Shown here: one piece after another, positions 48,915 through 63,160 of the stretch | Layout: each line of letters begins with the position of its first letter | Numbering within the stretch: position 1 is the first letter of the stretch | Assembly (NCBI RefSeq): GCF_900157385.1 | Contig: NZ_LT717700.1 | Span: forward strand, 1,015,818-1,079,817 | DNA from: Mycobacterium terramassiliense | GTDB taxonomy: Bacteria; Actinomycetota; Actinomycetes; Mycobacteriales; Mycobacteriaceae | DNA length: 64,000 nt | Direction of reading: 5' to 3' | The notes under the pieces: model-generated | What the model was told of the DNA's origin: nothing | Seen by the model: the letters and a program-made list of their open reading frames with translations, nothing else | Databases searched by the model: none | Made by a program: the position numbers and the translations under genes

Positions 48915-50410
48915 GGCTTGGCGAGCACGTGACGCGTGCGATCCGCCAGCGCCGCAACGCCGTTGCGGCCGCCGAGGTCCTGCGCGTACAGGGCCACCGC
49001 GTAGGCGACACCGGCGCCGTTGATGCCCAGCGACGTGCGGTCGATGTGGTCGAGGGTGTCGGTTTTCTGGTGATAGTTGGGATCGAACGGCTGGTCGGCG
49101 GCCCCGCCCCACAGCTTGGCCTGCTCGGCGGACTTCTTCAGCTCCGCACCCGAGAACAGGCCGCCCGCCGGGATACCGGCCAGCGTGAATCCGTCGTAAT
49201 CCGAACGGCCGTCGAACGAGGTGTCCTGGGCGGTCTTGCCGGCCGACTTCAGGTAGGCGACCAGCGTGCGCTCAATGCCGGCCGAGCCCTCCGGCACCAC
49301 CGGCTGGCCGCGCGCGTCCATCGGCAGCGACTGGTCCCCGTCATAGGTGAAGTAACCGGGGTTGGGCGACGCGAGCATGTCGAAGTTCAGGTACAGCGCA
49401 ATGTCTTTGAGCCCGTCGAGGTTCAGCGACTCCACGTAGTTGCGCGAGCCGATCAGTCCGAGCTCCTCGGCGCCCCAGAAGCCGAACCGCACCGCGTTGT
49501 GCACCTGCGGCGAATTCCCCAGCTGCACCGCGGTTTCCAGGACGGCGGCCACGCCGGACCCGTTGTCGTTGATGCCGGGCCCCTCGGGCACGCTGTCCAG
49601 GTGCGCGCCCGCCATCACCACGTCGGTGGCGGACCCGGTCTTGGTCTGCGCAATCACGTTGCGGGCCTTGAAGGTTTGTACGCTCGCGTTGAGCGTGATC
49701 GTGGTCGGCCCCGGCTGTGCGCGCAGCTGGAACCCGATGGACTTGGTGACGCTCAGCACCGGGATCTTCACCTCGGTGTCGGCCCCGAGGGTGCCGCCCA
49801 TCTGTTGCTCGTCGACGTTGTCGGCGACGATCATCGCGACGGCACCGCGCTGCGCGGCGGAGTTCTCCTTCTGGGCAAACGGGCAGGTGCCGCGGTCCAC
49901 CAGCACCACGGCGCCCTGCGCCCGCAGCCCATCGAAATCGGAGGGCTTGCAGCCCGGGTCGTCGCCCGGGGGTACCGGCACCAGTGGCCCGCTCACCCCG
50001 TCGGGCGGGGTGCCGAGGCTGAACTCCAACGCGCGGGACTCGACGGCCGCCCCGCCGACCGTCAACGCCGGCTTGTCGCCGTGGAATACCCGGGCCGAGA
50101 ACTCGGGCGTCTGCACGTCGAAACCGCTGTTGCGCAACGTGTTAACCACATACTCGACGCTGGCCTCGTAGCCCGGGGTGCCCACGGCGCGGGTGCCGTT
50201 GTTGGCGTTGGCGATGTCCTGGAGTTTCGACAGGTGCGCCATCATCGCGTCCGCCGTGACCTTGTCGTGCAAGGCCGTGGCGAACTGGGCCGCGGCCGGG
50301 TTGGCGCTAGCCTGCTCCGAGTCGGCGCAGCGATGCGAGCAGCCGGCCAGGGAGGCGGTCAGGGCGAGGACGCCAAGCACCGCCGGGATCGTCCGCGATT
50401 TTTTTACCAT
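48911..50410 (-). CDS. lpqL: LpqL, lipoprotein M28 aminopeptidase
   Basis: 499 residues, as in M. tuberculosis. The signal peptide has lipobox LAGCSH. A PA domain (about 130-270) is inserted before the zinc-peptidase core: GAHLDSVPEGPGINDNGSG (His and bridging Asp), WGAEELG (general base and metal Glu), NFDMLASP (Asp), and DPNYHQKTDT (last His). All ligands of the S. griseus aminopeptidase family are present. It trims amino acids from extracellular peptides. Preceded by the CD225 and DUF2752 genes with 11-base spacing, so it is probably their co-transcribed partner. Confidence 0.92.
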   Translation of the reverse strand: MVKKSRTIPAVLGVLALTASLAGCSHRCADSEQASANPAAAQFATALHDKVTADAMMAHLSKLQDIANANNGTRAVGTPGYEASVEYVVNTLRNSGFDVQTPEFSARVFHGDKPALTVGGAAVESRALEFSLGTPPDGVSGPLVPVPPGDDPGCKPSDFDGLRAQGAVVLVDRGTCPFAQKENSAAQRGAVAMIVADNVDEQQMGGTLGADTEVKIPVLSVTKSIGFQLRAQPGPTTITLNASVQTFKARNVIAQTKTGSATDVVMAGAHLDSVPEGPGINDNGSGVAAVLETAVQLGNSPQVHNAVRFGFWGAEELGLIGSRNYVESLNLDGLKDIALYLNFDMLASPNPGYFTYDGDQSLPMDARGQPVVPEGSAGIERTLVAYLKSAGKTAQDTSFDGRSDYDGFTLAGIPAGGLFSGAELKKSAEQAKLWGGAADQPFDPNYHQKTDTLDHIDRTSLGINGAGVAYAVALYAQDLGGRNGVAALADRTRHVLAKP

Positions 50411-50421
50411 CGCGCCCAAGG

Positions 50422-50847
50422 TTAGACATACAGCGCGGTGAATGGCGCAAAAGGAATGTTGCGGACCACGAACCAAACCGCCACCAGGACCAGCGTCAGC
50501 ATCGCGGCCCAGCGCTGGTGCTGCCAGCCCCTGACCCGCCGGCCGGTCACCCGGCCGTAGGTCCACGCCCCATACGCCCACACCAGCAGCACCAGGGCCA
50601 CCAAGCCCAGCGCGTTGAACCGGGCCGCCGCCGCCACGTTGCCGTGCATCAGCGAATACAACATCCGCGCGCTGCCGCATCCCGGGCAGTCGATGCCCAG
50701 CAGGGCCTTGGTGGGACACACCGGCAGCGGTCCGCCCGGCGTGGTGGGATCGCCCACCCAGGTGGCGGCGCACACCAACGTCGCCGACGCGGCCACCAGG
50801 AGCGGCGCCCCGAGGGCGGACCGCACCGGCCGTTGGCGCGTTACCAC
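50422..50847 (-). CDS. DUF2752 membrane protein
   Basis: 141 residues with three hydrophobic segments. The family signature CPTKALLGIDCPGCGSARM, with the two Cys pairs and following Arg, is in the first loop. Function is not established. It is 12 bases downstream of the CD225-like gene and 11 bases upstream of lpqL; the DUF2752/CD225 pairing is common in actinobacteria. Start at GTG 50847. Confidence 0.85.
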   Translation of the reverse strand: MVTRQRPVRSALGAPLLVAASATLVCAATWVGDPTTPGGPLPVCPTKALLGIDCPGCGSARMLYSLMHGNVAAAARFNALGLVALVLLVWAYGAWTYGRVTGRRVRGWQHQRWAAMLTLVLVAVWFVVRNIPFAPFTALYV

Positions 50848-50859
50848 GAGCGTCCGCGC

Positions 50860-51189
50860 TTAGAACATCGCGGAAATCATGGCCGCGCTGGTGTTGTCCG
50901 CGTTCGTACTGACCGCCACCGTGTAGATGATGGCGACGACAACCCAGACGACCCAGATGATGACCGACCAGATGACCCACTTGCGGGCGCTGGCGGCGGC
51001 CGCCTGCGCCTCCGCGTGCAAACCCTGCGCCCACATCCCGTTAACCTGGGCGGCCTTCACGATCGCGACGATCCCGGTGATGGGAAAGCAGAATATCGTC
51101 GCCAAAATCGCCCACACCAAGTAGTTATTCGGCGCTTGCCCGGCGGGCTGTTGCGGCGGGTATCCCGGTGGCGGTGGTGGCTGTGTCAT
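50860..51189 (-). CDS. CD225/dispanin-family membrane protein
   Basis: 109 residues. A proline/glutamine-rich cytosolic N-terminus (TQPPPPPGYPPQQPAGQAP) precedes the CD225 core: NNYLVWAILATIFCFPITGIV with the membrane-embedded hydrophobic segment and conserved Cys, a short loop KAAQVNGMWAQG, then the second helix VIWSVIIWVVWVVVAIIYTV. The eukaryotic relatives are IFITM antiviral proteins that stiffen membranes; bacterial roles are unknown. It is the first gene of the unit with DUF2752 and lpqL. Confidence 0.85.
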   Translation of the reverse strand: MTQPPPPPGYPPQQPAGQAPNNYLVWAILATIFCFPITGIVAIVKAAQVNGMWAQGLHAEAQAAAASARKWVIWSVIIWVVWVVVAIIYTVAVSTNADNTSAAMISAMF

Positions 51190-51503
51190 GGATTCTCCAG
51201 TCGCGGGGAGTTAGCTGGCGTGAAGCGGTGCCTACCCTACCCGAGCAGTGCCGGGACGGCACCACCTCGGCGAAATTCGTTGTTTGCGTGAACGGCGCGC
51301 GCGGCGCGAATGCGCCGGACGGACACGAAATAGGCTGGCCGTGAACCGCTTTGCCGCGCGGGCCGGACCGGCCGGCCGTGGGCGAAAAGATGCCCAAACA
51401 GACAATTTCCAGCGGAATGTGTTGCATGGACAGGACATAGCCCTACGATCCCTTTAGCGGAAGCATTGTTTCCGGTGGGCGACGCAACCGTTAGGAGCCA
51501 AGG
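51190..51503 (+). other. 314-bp divergent intergenic region with a weak promoter candidate
   Basis: Separates the CD225 operon (minus) from three secreted-protein genes (plus). TTGCAT (51422-51427) and TACGAT (51444-51449) with 16 bases between form a possible promoter for the first. GGCCGGACCGGCCGGCC near 51360 is a GC-rich palindromic patch. No gene or hairpin terminator was seen. Confidence 0.4.
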
Positions 51504-52031
51504 ATGCCTCATCTCAGCAAGGCGCTGCGAGCCGCGACGGTCGCAGCGCTCGCGGGCGGCCTCGCGTTGGCCGGGGCCGCCCTGGCGGCGGCGGACCCCG
51601 CCAACACCGGCAACTCTGCGGACATCAACACGCTGGCCGCCTCGCTGTCCAAGGGCTACGGCCTGAACAACTGCACGGCCGGGAACATCAACGCCGGCGA
51701 ACTGGCGGTGCTCACCTGCGGGCAAAACCCCGACCCCAGCGGCCCGGTTCAGGCAAGGTACCTGCTGCTGAACAACGCCGACAGCCTGGCCGGCTCGTTC
51801 AAGACGAGCATCAAGGACGACGTGCTGACGGCCTGCGGGGACAGCGGCCCGTCGCCCACGACCTGGCACCAGGGCAGTAACAACGCCAACTCGGGATCGG
51901 TGGCGTGCGGCACCTACCAGAATGCCGCCGAGGTCATCTGGACCACGGATTCCAAGAACGTGCTGAGCCTCATCCGCGGATCCAACTCCGACGTCGCGGC
52001 GCTCTACCAGTGGTGGCGCGCGAACGGCTGA
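51504..52031 (+). CDS. Secreted four-cysteine protein, tandem paralogue 1
   Basis: 175 residues. The signal peptide RAATVAALAGGLALAGAALA ends at an AxA-like site (about residue 30). The mature part starts ADPANTGNSADINTLAASLS, then KGYGLNNC. Four cysteines are at NNC, TCGQ, TACGD and VACGT, suggesting two disulfides, and the end is LYQWWRANG. I do not recognise a named family. The next two genes are its paralogues with the same signal, cysteines and end. GGAGCCAAGG before the ATG serves as ribosome site. Confidence 0.8.
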   Translation: MPHLSKALRAATVAALAGGLALAGAALAAADPANTGNSADINTLAASLSKGYGLNNCTAGNINAGELAVLTCGQNPDPSGPVQARYLLLNNADSLAGSFKTSIKDDVLTACGDSGPSPTTWHQGSNNANSGSVACGTYQNAAEVIWTTDSKNVLSLIRGSNSDVAALYQWWRANG

Positions 52032-52121
52032 CATTAACCATTGGGCCGCAACATTTTTCGCGGGATCGGCCCGAAAGATGCTCGGGTTCCTTGATTTTCC
52101 CCCACAATGAAGGAGTTCAGA

Positions 52122-52646
52122 ATGTCCCCTCTCACCAACGCGCTGCGGGCCGTGACGGCTTTGGCGCTCATGGGCGGTTCCGCCCTCGTCGGGGCGGTCA
52201 CGGCGACCGCTGACCCCGGCACCGGCAGCTCGGCTGACATCAACACCCTGGCCGGTTCGCTGTCCAAGGGCTACGGCCTCAACAATTGCCAACCGGCGCA
52301 GTTGTCGGGTCCCGTTCTGGCCGAGCTCGATTGCGGGCAAAATCCCGATTCCAGCGGACCGGCCGCCGGGGTCTACCAACTCTTCAACAACAGCAGCGAT
52401 TTGGCCGCCGCGTTCACCTCTGGCATCAACGGCGTATCGCTGAGCGCGTGCGGCGACAACGGTCAGTCGCCGGGCACGTGGCACCAGGGCAGTTCGGGTG
52501 CGACGGCGGGTCAGGTGGCGTGCGGAACCTACAAGAACGCCGCGGTCATCACCTGGACCACCGACGCCAAGAACGTGTTGAGCCACATCCGGGCGTCCAA
52601 CACCGATGTCAACGCGCTGTACCAGTGGTGGCGCACCAACGGCTAA
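52122..52646 (+). CDS. Secreted four-cysteine protein, tandem paralogue 2
   Basis: 174 residues from the ATG at 52122, chosen because AAGGAG stands at the right distance and copies 1 and 3 begin at the same place (MSPLTNALRAVTALAL). An ATG at 52107 would swallow the ribosome site. Signal peptide, then ADPGTGSSADINTLAGSLSK with NNC, DCGQ, ACGD and ACGT cysteines, ending LYQWWRTNG. A 90-base gap separates it from copy 1 and 8 bases from copy 3. Confidence 0.82.
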   Translation: MSPLTNALRAVTALALMGGSALVGAVTATADPGTGSSADINTLAGSLSKGYGLNNCQPAQLSGPVLAELDCGQNPDSSGPAAGVYQLFNNSSDLAAAFTSGINGVSLSACGDNGQSPGTWHQGSSGATAGQVACGTYKNAAVITWTTDAKNVLSHIRASNTDVNALYQWWRTNG

Positions 52647-52654
52647 GGAGTCAG

Positions 52655-53185
52655 ATGGTGTCTCGCCTCACCACCGCGCTGTGCCGGGCGTCGGTGGCCG
52701 CAGCGCTCGTCGGCGGCTTCGCGCTCGCCGGTGCCGCCACGTCGGCCGCGGACCCGAACACCGGCAGCGCGTCGGACGTCAACACCCTGGCCGGGTCGCT
52801 GTCCAAGGGCTACGGCCTCAACAATTGCAAATCGCAACCCCTGACGGAAAAGGGTGAAATCGCCGAGCTGCAGTGCGGGGAAAGCCCCGACTCCAGCGGA
52901 CCGGCCGCCGCCCAATACGGCCTGTTCGCCAGCGGCGCCGATGCGGCCGCCACGTTCGCCAACGCCGTCAAAGACGGAACCATGACCGCATGCGGGAGCG
53001 ACATCGCTCAATCGCCCGGGTCGTGGTCGCAAAACGGACAGACCGGTGGAAAGCTGGCGTGCGAAACCCACCAGAACCTCGCGGCGGTCACCTGGACCAC
53101 CGACAGCAAAAACCTGGTGGGCCAAATCATCGGGCGCAACGGTGACGTCAACGCGCTCTACCAGTGGTGGCGCGCCAACGGCTGA
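52655..53185 (+). CDS. Secreted four-cysteine protein, tandem paralogue 3
   Basis: 176 residues. Signal peptide CRASVAAALVGGFALAGAAT and AxA-like cleavage before DPNTGSASDVNTLAGSLSK. Cysteines at NNC, QCGE, TACGS and LACET; the last lacks the usual Gly. It ends LYQWWRANG. AAGGAG lies 4 bases before ATG 52655 and 7 before the in-frame GTG 52658, so either start is possible. Diverged most in the middle (KSQPLTEKGEIAEL). It meets the SGNH-hydrolase gene tail to tail within two bases. Confidence 0.82.
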   Translation: MVSRLTTALCRASVAAALVGGFALAGAATSAADPNTGSASDVNTLAGSLSKGYGLNNCKSQPLTEKGEIAELQCGESPDSSGPAAAQYGLFASGADAAATFANAVKDGTMTACGSDIAQSPGSWSQNGQTGGKLACETHQNLAAVTWTTDSKNLVGQIIGRNGDVNALYQWWRANG

Positions 53186-53186
53186 T

Positions 53187-54895
<1,709 letters not shown>

Positions 54896-54899
<4 letters not shown>

Positions 54900-55903
54900 G
54901 CGCGGGCTCCGACCGGGAGGAGTTCGGACACAATCTGTTCGGCGGTCCACGGCGCCAGCAGGAACCCGGATCGGCCGTGGCCGGCGGCGACAAGGGTGCG
55001 CGCGTCCAGGCGTTGCACGAGGGGCAGGTTGTCGGGCGTCATCGGGCGCAGCCCGGCCGCGCACTCGGCCAGTTCGTACTCCCCCAGCGCCGGCAGCACC
55101 GCGCACGCGTCGTCGAGCAGGTCACGCACCCCCGACACCACCGGCGCGGTGTCGCGCCCGTGCTCGTATTGGGTGGCGCCGACGACCACCCCGTCCGGGC
55201 GCGGCACCAGGTATACCTGGCGTCCGTGCACGCGGGCGCGAATCACCCTGCCCAGCAACGGCATACATCCCTTTCGCCAGCGCAGCCGCAGCACCTCGCC
55301 CTTGACCGGTCGCACCGGCAGGCCGGGCCACAGCGTGGACGCGTCGATGCCGTTGGCGATCACCACCGCGTCGGCCTCCACACGCGCGAGGTCGCTCACC
55401 GGCCCGGCCCACCGCACCCCCAGGCGCTCGCATGCCGCGCTCAGCGCGTCCAGCACCGCGCGGTTGTCCACGGCCAGCTCGGTAGGCGCCCGGAAACCAT
55501 GCCGGATGCCCTGGGCCAGCAGGGGTTCCACGTCGCGCGCGGCCGACTCCCAGACCACCGCGTGCCCCTGCTGCGACAACCAGTCGGCGACGGTGCGCAG
55601 GTCCGCGACGTCGGCCCGGTCCACGGCCACCACCAGCGACTCGCGGGCGGTGACCACCCCCGGCGGCAGCCCGTCCAGATAGCCGCCCTCGCGCCACAGC
55701 CGCAGCGATTCCAGGCCCAGCCGCAACAACCGCTCCTCGCCCGGCCAGCCCTCACTGTGCGGGGCGAGCATGCCGCCCGCGACCCACGACGCGCCCGCGT
55801 CGCCGGTGCGATGCACCCGCACCGACCAGCCGGCCTGCGCGGCCCGGCGCGCCACCGACAACCCGATGACCCCGTTGCCCACCACGGCGAGTGAATGTGG
55901 CAT
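54896..55903 (-). CDS. thiO: Glycine oxidase ThiO
   Basis: 335 residues. The FAD-binding VVGNGVIGLSVARRAAQAGW is at the N-terminus and the DAO-type core ends GHGRSGFLLAPWTAEQIVSE. It oxidises glycine to the iminoglycine used by ThiG. GGMLAPHSEGWPGEE and the substrate Arg region LRPMTPDNLPLV match the family. Its ATG is 8 bases after the TPP riboswitch. Operon thiO-thiS-thiG-SGNH. Confidence 0.95.
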
Positions 55904-55910
55904 CTGCTGC

Positions 55911-56012
55911 TCCCTTCGCCGGCATGACCCGGATCAGGTGTGACGGTAAGGGCAGGTCCAGTTGTTCTGGCTGTGCCCACTCTCAGCCCCGCCGGTAACC
56001 CGGGGCTCCCGT
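55911..56012 (-). promoter_or_regulatory. TPP riboswitch of thiO-thiS-thiG
   Basis: On the minus strand: GGGCTGAGAGTGGGC, a stem with GGACCTGCCC, then ACACCTGATCCGGGTCATGC and CGGCGAAGGGAGC. The 3' GGGAG is the thiO ribosome site. The element faces thiO only; thiE on the other strand starts 39 bases away and has no such element. Confidence 0.94.
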
Positions 56013-56050
56013 GCTCTACGGGGTCCACGCTAGCGCGATACCGTCGCGCT

Positions 56051-56722
56051 GTGCACCAACCGGCTGCCCGTCTCGCCGCGGCGAGGCTGTACCTGTGTAC
56101 CGACGCCCGCCGCGAGCTGGGCGACCTGGCCGACTTCGTCGACGCCGCCCTGGCCGGCGGGGTGGACATCGTCCAGCTGCGCGACAAGGGGTCGGCCGGT
56201 GAGCGGCGGTTCGGTCCGCTCGAGGCGCGCGACGAGCTCGCCGCGTGCGAGATCCTCGCCGAGGCGGCCCGCCGCCACGGCGCCCTGTTCGCGGTCAACG
56301 ACCGCGCCGACATCGCCCGCGCGTCCGGCGCCGACGTGCTGCACCTGGGCCAACGCGACCTGCCGCTGGGCGTGGCGCGCGAGATCGTCGGGCCGGACAC
56401 GATCATCGGGCTGTCCAGCCACGACCCCGACCAGGCGGCGGCGGCCGCCGCGTCCGGGGCCGACTACTTCTGCGTCGGGCCGTGCTGGCCGACCCCGACG
56501 AAGCCGGGTCGCCCCGCCCCGGGCCTGGGATTGGTGCAAGCGGCCGCCGCGCTGGCCACCGACACGCCGTGGTTCGCGATCGGCGGCATCGACGCCGAGC
56601 GGCTGCCCGACGTGCTCGACGCCGGCGCGCGGCGCATCGTGGTGGTGCGGGCCATCACCGCGGCCGCCGACCCGCGTGCGGCCGCCGAACGGCTCAGGTC
56701 GGCGCTTGCAGCAGCGAGCTGA
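56051..56722 (+). CDS. thiE: Thiamine-phosphate synthase ThiE
   Basis: 223 residues from a GTG. It joins the HMP and thiazole phosphates. The TIM barrel carries [62 protein letters not shown] and [27 protein letters not shown], all typical. It is divergent from thiO and its 3' end overlaps mutT3 by 29 bases. No TPP riboswitch is seen on its own strand. Confidence 0.96.
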   Translation: MHQPAARLAAARLYLCTDARRELGDLADFVDAALAGGVDIVQLRDKGSAGERRFGPLEARDELAACEILAEAARRHGALFAVNDRADIARASGADVLHLGQRDLPLGVAREIVGPDTIIGLSSHDPDQAAAAAASGADYFCVGPCWPTPTKPGRPAPGLGLVQAAAALATDTPWFAIGGIDAERLPDVLDAGARRIVVVRAITAAADPRAAAERLRSALAAAS

Positions 56723-57326
56723 CCCGGCGGCTCAGCTGCGACGGCTCCTGGTCGGCCTCACCCGGCATGCACCACACGAAGACCCCGGCCTCGATTTCGA
56801 GCGTGCGCGGCAGGTGTCGGCGCCGTTCGTCGCCGCGCTCCAGCGGCACCAACGCCGGCGCGGTGCGCAGCCGCTGCCAGCTCGCCGCGAAACCGGGATG
56901 CAGCGGCAGGTTGGCCACCTCGCTCTCGGCGACCCAGCGCATTTCGGCGCTTTCCCGGTTGGGCACGGTCTGCAGCAACTCGCCCGCATCGGCGACGACG
57001 GTGGTGTAGCTCCAGCGGGTGCCGCCGATGCCCGAAACCTCGGCGGTGACGACCGTGGCCCGGACCGAGACCAGGTCGGCCGGCAGGCCGGCCTCCTCGT
57101 GCGCCTCGCGGACCGCGGTTTGCTCGGGGGTCTCGTGGCTGTCGCGGGCGCCGCCGGGCAAACCCCACGTGCCGCCCTGGTGGCTCCACACCGCCCGATG
57201 CTGCAGCAGCACGGCGGGCGTACCGTCGGGCCCGGGGGCGCGCAACAAGAGGCCGGCCGCGCCGTAGCGGCCCCAGTAATGGGCGCCGCTGTCGGATACC
57301 ACCCATCCGTCACCGTCGCCGTGCAC
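56694..57326 (-). CDS. mutT3: MutT3, Nudix hydrolase
   Basis: 210 residues. The Nudix box is complete: [20 protein letters not shown] followed by EAGL (Gx5Ex7REUxEExGU, about residues 58-81). The N-terminus shows [25 protein letters not shown]. tuberculosis MutT3 cleans 8-oxo-dGTP-type nucleotides. It converges on thiE, overlapping 29 bases. Divergent from the Rv0412c homologue by 134 bases. Confidence 0.92.
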   Translation of the reverse strand: MHGDGDGWVVSDSGAHYWGRYGAAGLLLRAPGPDGTPAVLLQHRAVWSHQGGTWGLPGGARDSHETPEQTAVREAHEEAGLPADLVSVRATVVTAEVSGIGGTRWSYTTVVADAGELLQTVPNRESAEMRWVAESEVANLPLHPGFAASWQRLRTAPALVPLERGDERRRHLPRTLEIEAGVFVWCMPGEADQEPSQLSRRVSSLLQAPT

Positions 57327-57460
57327 GAGATCAGGATATGCAGGCGATCCGCCCGGTCAATCGGGTCGCCTCCCCCCATCCGGGCGAACATTCTCTTAGA
57401 ATTCGCTTATTCGGGTTCGTGCGGCGAAATTTGGGGCCGAAAGATGAGGGCTGAGCAGAC

Positions 57461-62012
<4,552 letters not shown>

Positions 62013-62020
62013 TGTGCGCC

Positions 62021-62077
62021 GCGTGTGCGTCCAGGGCTTTGCGTGTGCGTCCAGGGCTTTGCGTGTGCGTCCAGGGC
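62021..62077. repeat. 20-bp direct repeats downstream of pknG
   Basis: GCGTGTGCGTCCAGGGCTTT occurs at 62021-62040 and 62041-62060, and its first 17 bases recur at 62061-62077, running into a palindromic element. A short tandem array likely to vary in copy number. Confidence 0.9.
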
Positions 62078-62118
62078 GGGAAAATCGCCCAGATCCCGCC
62101 GCCAGCTCACGCCCGAAG
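62061..62118. repeat. Palindromic element (copy 2)
   Basis: Inner arms GGCGGGA (62076-62082) and TCCCGCC (62094-62100), with flanking GTGTGCGT and CTCACGC as diverged outer arms. Related to 7291 and 63034. Lies between convergent pknG and the DUF559 gene, whose stop codon (62107-62109) is inside the element. Confidence 0.7.
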
Positions 62119-62973
62119 CCCCCAGCGCACACTCGACTCCTCTAACGCGGAGCGGACCCGGTGGATGATGTTGGCGGGGCGGTCCTCGGCGACGACCCGA
62201 ACGATGATCCACCCCATTTGCTCGAGCATCTGGGTGCGCCGAATGTCTTTGACGAATTGCCGTCGGTCGGTTCGATGCTGATCGCCGTCGTATTCGACCG
62301 CGACCATCTGCTCCCCCCAGCCGAGATCGAGATACGCGATGGGGATCCCGTCGACACCGAGCACCGGGACCTGGGTCTGCGGACGCGGAAGCCCTGCATC
62401 AATCAGCAGCAGGCGCAGGTAGCTCTCCCTCGGAGACGCGGCTCCGGGGTCGACCAGTTCCAGCGCGGCCTCCAGTCGCCGCAGGCCGGGCGAGTACGGG
62501 TGGCGCTTCGCGATGCCCAGCACGTCGTCGACCTTGAAACCCGTTGCCCGCGCGAGCGCGTCCAGCCGGACGACCGCCGAGCGGATGGCCCCGCGCCGGC
62601 CGATGTCGAAGGCCGTCCGCTCGGGTGTGGTCACGGTGCGCCCGTCCATGACCTGCGTCTCGCCTTCGAGCAGGGCATCGCGCCGCGTCAGCACGCCGCG
62701 AGGCGGACGGGCGTTGGCGTGATTGACCTCGATCGGAACATCGTCGGGAATCCACTGGGACTTGTGCAACGCCGCGGCGGCCGCGCCTACGATCGTCGCC
62801 CTCCGCCCCGACCACAGCCACGCGGCGAAAATCCGCCTCTCCAGTGACAGCTGGGCGTCGCGCGACACGTACACGTTCGGGAAGACGGCACGATAGCGTG
62901 TCCGCAGTTGATGGCGGCTCAACGCACCCGACGCCAATGCCTCGCTGCCGATAAACGGTTCCCCCGGTTCCAT
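62107..62973 (-). CDS. DUF559/AbiEi-type protein with a nuclease-like C-terminus
   Basis: 288 residues. The N-terminal half (about 10-110: FIGSEALASGALSRHQLRTRYRAVFPNVYVSRD) looks like the winged helix of AbiEi-type antitoxin relatives. The C-terminal half (about 190-288) is DUF559: MVAVEYDGDQHRTDRRQFVK, then DIRRTQMLEQMGWIIVRV, with the restriction-endonuclease-like Asp and Glu and following hydrophobic strand. Such proteins are frequent and strain-variable in mycobacteria; activity is untested. Copies of the palindromic repeat lie at both ends, and the stop codon is supplied by one. No partner toxin gene lies beside it. Confidence 0.82.
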   Translation of the reverse strand: MEPGEPFIGSEALASGALSRHQLRTRYRAVFPNVYVSRDAQLSLERRIFAAWLWSGRRATIVGAAAAALHKSQWIPDDVPIEVNHANARPPRGVLTRRDALLEGETQVMDGRTVTTPERTAFDIGRRGAIRSAVVRLDALARATGFKVDDVLGIAKRHPYSPGLRRLEAALELVDPGAASPRESYLRLLLIDAGLPRPQTQVPVLGVDGIPIAYLDLGWGEQMVAVEYDGDQHRTDRRQFVKDIRRTQMLEQMGWIIVRVVAEDRPANIIHRVRSALEESSVRWGLRA

Positions 62974-63033
62974 GCCGGAACGGTCGCACGCCGATCACAG
63001 TCCGCGTCCCCCGCCATCCACAGGCCAGTCGAG

Positions 63034-63110
63034 TGTGAACTGGCGGCGTTGCGTGTGCGCTCAGGGCGGGAAAATCGCGGAAATCCCGCCACCAGTTCAC
63101 GCGCAAAGCC
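63034..63110. repeat. Palindromic element (copy 3)
   Basis: GTGAACTGG (63035-63043) pairs with CCAGTTCAC (63092-63100), and GGCGGGA (63066-63072 region) with TCCCGCC (63084-63090). The central part shares GCGTGTGCG, CAGGGCGGGAAAATCGC and ATCCCGCC with copy 2, same orientation. It fills the 187-bp region between the divergent DUF559 and DUF1800 genes. Confidence 0.75.
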
Positions 63111-63160
63111 GTGGGTACACACACAGCGAAAACATAGGTTCGTGTCGCACAGTTATAGCC

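Noticed and set aside
62107..62973. Complete toxin-antitoxin system
   Set aside because: Only the AbiEi/DUF559-like gene is present; no AbiEii-type partner on either side.
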